From Pseudomonadota bacterium (GTDB lineage Bacteria > Pseudomonadota > Gammaproteobacteria > UBA5335): 5,960 bases of DNA. The stretch is taken from contig PKCW01000225.1 of NCBI GenBank assembly GCA_002862965.1, forward strand, positions 1 to 5,960. The letters are read 5' to 3'. This document shows positions 1-4,669 of the stretch, in pieces. The stretch's first letter is position 1. The number at the start of each line of letters is the position of its first letter. The notes beneath the pieces were generated by a model. The model saw nothing but the letters and a program-made list of their open reading frames with translations. It made no database searches and was not told where the DNA came from. The translations under genes were made by a program, and so were the position numbers.

Positions 1-775
1 CCACGGCGTCAAGCTCTATCCCGCGGGCGCCACCACGCACAGCGATGCCGGCGTGAGTCATATCGACCCGGTTTTGCCGGCGCTTGAGACCCTGGCCGAG
101 ACAGGCCTGCCGCTGCTGGTCCATGGCGAGGCAACCGATCCTGCGGTCGATGTCTTCGACCGCGAGGCGCGGTTCATCGACACCGTGCTGGCCCCGCTGC
201 TCGCGAGGCTGCCGACGCTCAGGCTGGTGTTCGAGCACATCACCACGGACGAGGCCGTGGCCTTCGTGCGCAGCCACGCCCGGGGTGTGGGGGCGACCAT
301 CACGCCGCAACACCTGCTCTACAACCGCAACGCGCTGTTCAAGGGCGGATTGCGGCCGCACTACTATTGCCTGCCGGTACTCAAGGCCGAGCGCCACCGC
401 GCCGCGGTTCTGGAAGCCGCCACCTCGGGCGATGCGCGTTTTTTCCTCGGCACCGACAGTGCGCCGCATACGCGCAGCGCCAAGGAAAGCGCTTGCGGCT
501 GCGCCGGCGTCTATTCGGCGCCGCTGGCCCTGCCCCTGTACGCCGAAGCCTTCGAGCAGGCCGGACGGCTGGATCGGCTGGAAGCCTTTGCCGCCTTCCA
601 CGGCCCGGACTTCTACGGGTTGCCGCGCAACGACGAGCGCATCACCTTGGTTCGGGAGGATTGGGCCGTCCCCGATCGCCATCCGGTCGGCAGCGATGAA
701 CTGATCCCCTTTCGGGCGGGCGAGACCCTGCACTGGCAGGTGGCCGCCCGTGTCCCCGCGGACGCATCGTCATGA
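1..775 (+). CDS. pyrC: Dihydroorotase, 3' part (5' end outside window)
   Basis: This enzyme interconverts N-carbamoyl-aspartate and dihydroorotate, the third step of de novo pyrimidine synthesis, in the cytoplasm. The frame is open from the left edge (first full codon at 2) and gives 257 residues. E. coli PyrC has about 348, so roughly the first 95 are missing, including the HxH metal ligands. Visible family hallmarks are: the KLYPA segment with the lysine (codon 11-13) that is carboxylated to bridge two zinc ions; the substrate-loop threonines (32-37); a metal-binding His in LLVHGE (122-124); another in VFEHITT (236-238); and the catalytic Asp in FLGTDSAPH (455-457). These match E. coli K102, T109/T110, H139, H177 and D250. 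An internal GTG at 53 is not the start, because conserved family sequence precedes it in frame. The stop overlaps the rnt start (ATGA), so the two are probably co-transcribed and translationally coupled. The residue after the loop threonines is His, where E. coli has Asn. Confidence 0.96.
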   Translation, partial: HGVKLYPAGATTHSDAGVSHIDPVLPALETLAETGLPLLVHGEATDPAVDVFDREARFIDTVLAPLLARLPTLRLVFEHITTDEAVAFVRSHARGVGATITPQHLLYNRNALFKGGLRPHYYCLPVLKAERHRAAVLEAATSGDARFFLGTDSAPHTRSAKESACGCAGVYSAPLALPLYAEAFEQAGRLDRLEAFAAFHGPDFYGLPRNDERITLVREDWAVPDRHPVGSDELIPFRAGETLHWQVAARVPADASS

Positions 776-1443
776 GCGCCGTCGAGGCCGGCCTGGCCCG
801 GCGTTTCCGCGGTTTTCTGCCGGTGGTGGTGGACGTCGAAACCGGAGGTTTCAATGCGCTCACCGACGCCCTGCTCGAGATCGCCGCGGTGCCCGTCCTG
901 CTCGACGAGGCCGGCCTGCTCCAGCCCGCCGCCGCGCAATCCTTTCATGTGCAACCCTTTGCCGGCGCCAACATCGAGGCGGCATCGCTGGCCGTGAACG
1001 GCATCGATCCGCATCATCCCCTGCGGCCCGCGCTGCCCGAAGCCGAGGCGCTGCGGCGCATCTTCGCGGAGGTACGCCGTCACATGAAGGAGGCGGGCTG
1101 TCACCGCGCCATCCTGGTCGGCCACAACGCCCATTTCGACCTGGGGTTCCTGAACGCCGCCGTCGCGCGCAGCGGCGTCAAGCGCAACCCGTTTCATCCC
1201 TTCAGTTGCTTCGATACGGCCACCCTGGCCGGGGTCGCCTATGGCCAGACCGTCCTGCGCCGGGCGGCGCTGATGGCGGGCTTGCCCTTCGATCAGGTCT
1301 CGGCGCACTCCGCAGGCTACGATGCGAGCCGCACCGCCGAGCTCTTCTGTCAGGTGGTGAATGCCTTCCGTGGCGTGTACGAACAGAACATCCTGAATGC
1401 CGGCGAACCGGCGAGCCTCGACGCAGAGGCTCAGGCGGACTGA
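772..1443 (+). CDS. rnt: Ribonuclease T (DEDDh 3'-5' exoribonuclease)
   Basis: RNase T trims the 3' ends of tRNA, 5S and 23S rRNA and removes the terminal AMP in tRNA end turnover; it acts as a homodimer in the cytoplasm. The protein is 223 residues (E. coli 215) and aligns almost without gaps. The catalytic DEDDh set is complete: D21 and E23 ([11 protein letters not shown]), D123 (VGHNAHFD), and H179 and D184 (AHSAGYD), each two less than the E. coli number. The conserved KRNPFHPF (137-144) and GQTVL (158-162) blocks are present. The aromatic residues F27, F122 and F144 lie in conserved positions, but the residues aligning with E. coli E73 and F77, which contact the RNA 3' end, are A71 and V75. 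The ATG shares four bases with the pyrC stop and has no clear Shine-Dalgarno sequence, which fits coupling to pyrC translation. The last 13 bases overlap the 3' end of grxD on the other strand. Confidence 0.97.
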   Translation: MSAVEAGLARRFRGFLPVVVDVETGGFNALTDALLEIAAVPVLLDEAGLLQPAAAQSFHVQPFAGANIEAASLAVNGIDPHHPLRPALPEAEALRRIFAEVRRHMKEAGCHRAILVGHNAHFDLGFLNAAVARSGVKRNPFHPFSCFDTATLAGVAYGQTVLRRAALMAGLPFDQVSAHSAGYDASRTAELFCQVVNAFRGVYEQNILNAGEPASLDAEAQAD

Positions 1444-1766
1444 GTCTGGGCGCCTGCCGCCGCGATCATCTGCTGCAATTCGCCGCTCTGGTGCAGACCC
1501 ACGGCGATGTCACAGCCACCGACCAGTTCGCCGTCGATGTAGAGTTGCGGGAAGGTCGGCCAATTGGCATAAACCTTCAGGCCTTCGCGCAGTTCCGGCT
1601 CTTCCAGAATGTTCACCGAAGCGAACGGGGCCTTGCACTCCTTGAGAAGGCCGCTGACCTTGGCGGAAAAACCGCACTGCGGGAAATCCGGCGTGCCTTT
1701 CATGAAAAGCAGGACCGGGTGGGATTTGAGCAGCGTCTCGATCTGGTTGACCAACGCATCGTTCAT
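1431..1766 (-). CDS. grxD: Monothiol glutaredoxin, Grx4 type
   Basis: This cytoplasmic CGFS glutaredoxin binds a [2Fe-2S] cluster in a homodimer with glutathione, or in a heterodimer with a BolA-family protein, and passes clusters on or helps sense iron. The 111-residue product has the full signature: K23 in LLFMKGTP, the CGFS active site at 31-34, WPTFPQLY at 69-76 (the glutathione-contacting TFPQ with cis-Pro), and GGCDI at 83-87. Its length is typical of the single-domain bacterial form (E. coli 115). The ATG at 1766 is supported by an AAGGAG eight bases upstream. It lies 113 bases after the copA stop on the same strand and converges on rnt with a 13-base overlap. A glutaredoxin gene close to pyrC-rnt is also known from Pseudomonas, as I recall, so this may be an old neighbourhood with local rearrangement. 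An alternative function is unlikely given the identity around the CGFS site. Confidence 0.97.
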   Translation of the reverse strand: MNDALVNQIETLLKSHPVLLFMKGTPDFPQCGFSAKVSGLLKECKAPFASVNILEEPELREGLKVYANWPTFPQLYIDGELVGGCDIAVGLHQSGELQQMIAAAGAQTQSA

Positions 1767-1774
1767 GACAGGAA

Positions 1775-1780
1775 CTCCTT
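1775..1780 (-). promoter_or_regulatory. Ribosome binding site of grxD
   Basis: The minus strand reads AAGGAG here, eight bases before the ATG at 1766. It is the strongest Shine-Dalgarno match near any start in the window, and it fixes the grxD start. Confidence 0.85.
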
Positions 1781-1797
1781 GAAAAAGGGACAGGGCG

Positions 1798-1803
1798 ATG
1801 ATA
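1798..1803 (-). promoter_or_regulatory. Candidate -10 element of a grxD promoter
   Basis: The minus strand reads TATCAT, five of six matches to the sigma-70 TATAAT box. It would give a leader of about 25 bases before grxD. No good -35 hexamer is found 16-18 bases upstream (sequence there is GAGGAG-like). The call therefore rests on the -10 and the local drop in GC only. If real, grxD can be expressed independently of copZ-copA. Confidence 0.35.
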
Positions 1804-1857
1804 AGGCATCACGACACGGCCTCCTCAGGCTACCACATCCGCGCCGAGGGCGATGAA

Positions 1858-1873
1858 CCGACGAACGCGTCGG
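1858..1873 (-). terminator. Stem-loop just after copA; possible weak terminator
   Basis: CCGACG and CGTCGG form a perfect 6-bp stem around a 4-base loop (CGTT on the minus strand), starting seven bases after the copA stop. Only a poor T-tract follows (GGTTCATCG), so it may protect the mRNA 3' end or reduce read-through into grxD rather than act as a strong intrinsic terminator. A stem of this size can arise by chance in DNA this GC-rich. Confidence 0.35.
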
Positions 1874-1879
1874 CCAGAG

Positions 1880-4198
1880 TCAGGACCGCGATGCGAAACG
1901 CCGCAGACGCAAGGAATTGGCCACCACCAGCACACTGGACAGGCTCATGGCGCCGGCCGCCAGCATGGGGTTCATCAACACCCCCCAGAAGGGGTGGAGC
2001 GCACCGGCCGCGACCGGGATCAGCAGCAGGTTGTAGCCGTAGGCCCACAGGAAGTTGACGCGGATGGTGCGCCGGGTTCGGCGCGCCAGACCGATCGCGT
2101 CGACCACGGCCTGCGGATCGCCGCGCATCAGCACCACATCGCCGGCTTCGATGGCGATATCGGTCCCGCCGCCCATGGCGATGCCGACGTCGGCCCGCGC
2201 CAGGGCCGGGGCGTCATTGATCCCGTCACCCACGAAGGCGACGCGGGCCCCGTGGCCCTGCGCAGCGCGCACGACCTCGGCCTTGTCGGGCGGCAGCACC
2301 TCCGCGTGGACTTCCGCGATTCCCAGTTCTGTCGCGATGGCCTCGGCCACGGCACGATGATCCCCCGTGATCATGCCGGCCGTCACGCCCAAGGCGCGCA
2401 GGTGCTGGATCACCTCCTTTGCACCCGGGCGGGGACGGTCGGCGATGCCGATCAGGCCGCGGACGACCCCATCGACGGCCACGAAGACCGGGGTCTGCGC
2501 CGCGGCAGTCACAGCCGGCAGTGCCGCGGCAACGGGGCCGATGTCACAGCCTTGCTGGATCATGAAGCGCGCCGAGCCCACAGCCACGCGCAGGCCCGCC
2601 ACCTCACCCGCGACACCCAGGCCCGACGTGGCCTGCACGCCGCGCGCCTCCGGCACCACCAGTCCGCGCGTGCTGGCGGCGCGCACCACGGCCGCGGCCA
2701 GCGGATGCTCGCTCAGCGCCTCCACTGCGCCAGCCAAGGTCAACAGCTCGGCTTCGCCGCCCTGCGCCTGAACCGTCACGACTTCCGGCCGCCCCTCGGT
2801 CAGCGTGCCGGTCTTGTCGAACAGGACCGTCGTGACCTCGGCCAGCGCATCGAGCGCGCTGCCGCGGCGGAACAGAATGCCGAGTTCACCGCCCCGACCC
2901 GACGCGACCAGAATCGCCGTCGGCGTCGCCAGGCCCATGGCGCAGGGGCAGGCGATGAGCAGCACGCTGACCGCCGTGGTGAAGGCGTAGCTGAACGCAG
3001 GCGCGGGCCCCGTGACCAGCCACACCAGAAAAGTCAGCGCCGAGAGAACCAGCACGCCCGGCACGAACACACCCGCAATGCGATCGGCGAGCTGCTGGAT
3101 CGGGGGCTTGTCCGCCTGGGCTTCGGCCACGGTCCGCATGATGCGGGCCAGCATGGTGTCCCTGCCGACACGGGTCGCGGCGAGAATCAGGCTGCCTTCG
3201 CGATTCACGGTGCCGCCGATCACGGTATCCCCGACGGATTTGGCCACCGGCATGGATTCGCCGGTCATCATGGACTCATCGACGCAGCTGCGCCCTTCCG
3301 CCACGACGGCGTCGGTCGGGATGCGCTCACCCGGGCGCACCCTCAGACGATCCCCAGGCCGCACGACCTCGATCGGAACCTCATGCCAGGCCCCTGACTC
3401 CTGCCGCCAGGTGGTGGTGGCCTGCAACCGGAGCAGCCGGGCGATCGCATGGGAGGCCCGTCCGCGGGCACGCGCTTCCAGCGAGCGCCCGAGAATGACC
3501 AGCGTGACGATGACCGCGGCCGCCTCGAAGTAGGTCCGCGCAGTGCCGGCAGGAAAAACGGAGGGGGCGAGCAGCGCCAAAACGGAGTAGCCATAGGCGG
3601 CGAGTGATCCGAGCATGACCAGGCTGTGCATGCCCGGAGCGCCGTGGCGCAGCTCCCGGAAACCGCTCCGGTGGAAGCGCATGCCGGCGCCGCACACCAC
3701 CGGCGTGGCCAAGAGCCACTCGATGAGCTGCCAGCCCGGCTCAGGCATCAGCGCCATCGTCCAGCCATGCACGCCGGGCAGCATGCGCCCCATGGAGACG
3801 ACCACCAGCGGCAGGGTGAAGGCAAACGCCAAGCCCATCGGCCGACGCCAATCGTCTTCGGCCGGCGCAGTCCCTGCAGCCGGCCACGGGCCTGCATCCG
3901 GAACCGACACCTGCGCGTCATAGCCGATGCTGCGCACTGTTGCCGCCAGGCTCTCCGGCGTCTGCGCGGCAACTCGATACGCGACCGTGGCCTGCCCGGT
4001 GGCCAGATTCACGCGCGCGGCATCGACCCCTTCGAGCCGGCCGAGGGCGGTTTCGACGCGGCGCACGCAAGCGGCGCAGGTCATGCCCTCGATCTGCAAG
4101 GCCGTCGTGACGACAGGCTGCGGGGGCGTTTCGGTCACGGCCGGGTGGTGGCGCCCGGCGCCGATCGCCCCGCGGTCACGGTGCCGATTCGACGTCAT
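1880..4198 (-). CDS. copA: Cu(I)-exporting P1B-type ATPase
   Basis: This inner-membrane pump uses ATP to move Cu(I) out of the cytoplasm. The 772-residue product carries, in order: one N-terminal metal-binding domain (GMTCAAC, 38-44); four membrane segments (about 121-140, 158-173, 190-212, 224-238); the actuator domain with TGES (312-315); two segments (about 375-396 and 403-430), the second holding the CPC metal site (417-419); the phosphorylation site DKTGT (D461); the nucleotide domain with HP (498-499) and a GxG motif (526-528); TGD (611-613) and GDGIND (657-662); and two last segments with Y722-N723 and M751-S754-S755. CPC, YN and MxxSS together are the Cu(I)/Ag(I) P1B-1 signature. The start is uncertain. 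The ATG at 4198 overlaps copZ by 23 bases, with AAGG only two bases upstream. A GTG at 4138 (V21) would leave 37 bases after copZ but has no clear ribosome site. The first 20 residues are Arg/His/Gly-rich and look unconserved, which slightly favours the shorter form. No regulator gene is adjacent. Confidence 0.97.
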   Translation of the reverse strand: MTSNRHRDRGAIGAGRHHPAVTETPPQPVVTTALQIEGMTCAACVRRVETALGRLEGVDAARVNLATGQATVAYRVAAQTPESLAATVRSIGYDAQVSVPDAGPWPAAGTAPAEDDWRRPMGLAFAFTLPLVVVSMGRMLPGVHGWTMALMPEPGWQLIEWLLATPVVCGAGMRFHRSGFRELRHGAPGMHSLVMLGSLAAYGYSVLALLAPSVFPAGTARTYFEAAAVIVTLVILGRSLEARARGRASHAIARLLRLQATTTWRQESGAWHEVPIEVVRPGDRLRVRPGERIPTDAVVAEGRSCVDESMMTGESMPVAKSVGDTVIGGTVNREGSLILAATRVGRDTMLARIMRTVAEAQADKPPIQQLADRIAGVFVPGVLVLSALTFLVWLVTGPAPAFSYAFTTAVSVLLIACPCAMGLATPTAILVASGRGGELGILFRRGSALDALAEVTTVLFDKTGTLTEGRPEVVTVQAQGGEAELLTLAGAVEALSEHPLAAAVVRAASTRGLVVPEARGVQATSGLGVAGEVAGLRVAVGSARFMIQQGCDIGPVAAALPAVTAAAQTPVFVAVDGVVRGLIGIADRPRPGAKEVIQHLRALGVTAGMITGDHRAVAEAIATELGIAEVHAEVLPPDKAEVVRAAQGHGARVAFVGDGINDAPALARADVGIAMGGGTDIAIEAGDVVLMRGDPQAVVDAIGLARRTRRTIRVNFLWAYGYNLLLIPVAAGALHPFWGVLMNPMLAAGAMSLSSVLVVANSLRLRRFASRS

Positions 4199-4376
4199 AA
4201 CCTTCGGCGCGAACGGCGTCCATCAGGCGTTGCATTTCGACCTCGCCGTCCACTTCGGCCCGCCCTCGTTCCAGATCCACCCGCACGGCCGTGACGCCCG
4301 GAATCTGGCTGAGAGCGGCCGAGACCGCTTTGACACAATGGCCGCAGGTCATGCCGACGATTTTGAGCGTGATCAT
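4176..4376 (-). CDS. copZ: CopZ-like copper chaperone (HMA domain)
   Basis: This small soluble protein binds Cu(I) and hands it to the CopA metal-binding domain. It is a single ferredoxin-like HMA domain of 66 residues, the usual CopZ size. Metal-binding cysteines are C11 and C14 in GMTCGHC, the CxHC variant found in B. subtilis and Enterococcus CopZ; CopA here has CAAC. The IPGV turn (25-28) and a GY pair near the end (G59-Y60, the loop close to the metal site in Cu(I)-type domains) are present. I chose the ATG at 4376 because the domain begins at once and a GAGGA lies four bases upstream. An in-frame ATG at 4418 would add 14 residues that look unlike the family and has no ribosome site; a GTG at 4379 is a further option. 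It is the first gene of the copZ-copA unit and probably co-regulated with it. A mercury-type carrier (MerP) is unlikely: there is no signal peptide and the partner is a Cu(I) pump. Confidence 0.92.
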   Translation of the reverse strand: MITLKIVGMTCGHCVKAVSAALSQIPGVTAVRVDLERGRAEVDGEVEMQRLMDAVRAEGYDVESAP

Positions 4377-4380
4377 CACA

Positions 4381-4385
4381 TCCTC
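4381..4385 (-). promoter_or_regulatory. Ribosome binding site of copZ
   Basis: The minus strand reads GAGGA, four bases before the ATG at 4376. The spacing is a little short but acceptable. It favours the 66-residue CopZ over the 80-residue version from 4418, whose upstream sequence is not purine-rich. Confidence 0.55.
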
Positions 4386-4430
4386 GCTGCATGCGGCAAG
4401 CGCGCCGCCGGGTTTCATGGGGTGTCGTCA

Positions 4431-4436
4431 ATAATG
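4431..4436 (-). promoter_or_regulatory. Candidate -10 element for copZ-copA
   Basis: The minus strand reads CATTAT, with four of six matches to TATAAT and located in the most AT-rich spot of this intergenic region. The start of transcription would be about 50 bases before copZ. No consensus -35 lies at 16-19 bases, which could mean the promoter needs an activator, as CueR-type promoters do. The identification is weak. Confidence 0.3.
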
Positions 4437-4457
4437 GAACGTAACCGGTTCACGGAC

Positions 4458-4476
4458 ACCTGTCGACCCGGAAGGT
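4458..4476 (-). promoter_or_regulatory. Possible degenerate CueR-like dyad upstream of copZ
   Basis: On the minus strand the site begins ACCTTCC and ends GACAGGT, so the outer arms ACCT and AGGT are inverted repeats. Known CueR operators begin ACCTTCC and end GGAAGGT, with 13 bases between the ACCT and AGGT arms. Here only 11 separate them, and the right half is imperfect. The position, about 90 bases upstream of copZ, is reasonable for a copper-response promoter, but the short spacing and lack of a -10 at the proper distance argue against a standard CueR promoter. Confidence 0.25.
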
Positions 4477-4510
4477 CGGCGCGGGCCAGCCGTCCCGATG
4501 GTCCGACATC

Positions 4511-4530
4511 CGCCTGGACGCGTCGAGGCG
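4511..4530. promoter_or_regulatory. Near-perfect 20-bp palindrome, candidate operator
   Basis: The arms CGCCTGGACG and CGTCGAGGCG are reverse complements at nine of ten positions; the only mismatch is at arm position 6. The core GACGCGTC is a perfect 8-bp palindrome. The site covers the candidate thiI -35 and stops two bases before the extended -10, the placement expected of a repressor site. The bound protein, if any, is unknown. It could also act on the divergent copZ promoter about 75 bases away. Confidence 0.45.
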
Positions 4531-4541
4531 TGTGCGATAAT
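4515..4541 (+). promoter_or_regulatory. Candidate sigma-70 promoter of thiI (extended -10)
   Basis: TGCGATAAT at 4533-4541 matches the extended -10 TGnTATAAT with one difference. Upstream, TGGACG (4515-4520) matches the -35 TTGACA at four of six bases with a 15-base spacer, short but tolerable for an extended -10 promoter. Transcription would start near 4548, leaving a leader of about 120 bases before thiI. Confidence 0.45.
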
Positions 4542-4549
4542 GCGGCCTC

Positions 4550-4565
4550 CCCGACGCAGGTCGGG
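4550..4565 (+). other. Stem-loop at the start of the thiI leader
   Basis: CCCGAC and GTCGGG pair perfectly around the 4-base loop GCAG. If transcription starts near 4548, this hairpin would sit at the very 5' end of the mRNA, where it could protect it from decay; as DNA it could also be a protein site. No U-tract follows, so it is not a terminator. One 6-bp hairpin in a GC-rich stretch of this size is close to chance expectation. Confidence 0.35.
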
Positions 4566-4607
4566 AACAGACACCGCGCCCTGCAACCCCGAAGACGATC
4601 ACCGCGA

Positions 4608-4622
4608 CCGGCGCACCGCCGG
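4608..4622 (+). other. Second stem-loop in the thiI leader
   Basis: CCGGCG and CGCCGG pair perfectly around the 3-base loop CAC. It lies about 45 bases before the thiI start codon and is followed by CCGAATCGTTTCGC, which has only three U residues in a row. A role in attenuation is possible but not supported by a proper terminator tail or a visible antiterminator. Confidence 0.3.
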
Positions 4623-4669
4623 CCGAATCGTTTCGCTGATGATGCAGCCACCTGCCGAGAGACTCCGCC

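Larger units (their letters stand above)
4377..4669. other. Divergent intergenic region between copZ and thiI
   Basis: These 293 bases hold no convincing gene. They separate the leftward copZ-copA unit from rightward thiI, so they should hold both promoters. I see candidate promoter elements on each strand, a near-perfect 20-bp palindrome, a degenerate CueR-like dyad, an AACCGGTT palindrome (4443-4450) and two GC-rich stem-loops in the thiI leader. No TPP (thi-box) riboswitch pattern and no tRNA or other known RNA could be recognised. Each site has its own entry where it can be supported. Confidence 0.8.

Noticed and set aside
1782..1786. Run of five T on the minus strand as the tail of an intrinsic terminator before grxD.
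   Set aside because: No stable stem lies directly upstream (only a 4-bp TGAT/ATCA pairing), and the run sits in the short leader next to the grxD ribosome site.
750..1856. Plus-strand open frame of about 368 codons across rnt and the grxD complement.
   Set aside because: It is Arg/Ala/Gly-rich and out of frame with rnt, and it runs antisense to grxD; both of those genes carry complete family signatures.
1853..3397. Long open frame (about 514 codons) on the plus strand, antisense to copA.
   Set aside because: Its product is rich in His, Arg, Gly, Asp and Gln with no domain pattern, as expected of the complement of a GC-rich gene. The opposite strand encodes an intact P-type ATPase with all motifs.
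4377..4418. N-terminal extension of CopZ from an ATG at 4418 (14 extra residues).
   Set aside because: The extra residues do not resemble the family, and no ribosome site precedes 4418, whereas GAGGA precedes 4376.
4426..4431. TTGACG on the minus strand as a -35 box for copZ.
   Set aside because: Sequence 16-18 bases downstream is GC-rich with nothing like a -10 hexamer.
4421..4460. Inverted repeat GGTGTC ... GACACC with a 28-base gap upstream of copZ.
   Set aside because: The arms are only 6 bp and far apart, and they are not concentric with the AACCGGTT palindrome between them; chance is a sufficient explanation.
4542..4669. TPP riboswitch in front of thiI.
   Set aside because: The conserved thi-box core (CUGAGA and the downstream ACCUGAU-type segment) is not found in order; the resemblance is limited to a short GCTGATGATG.
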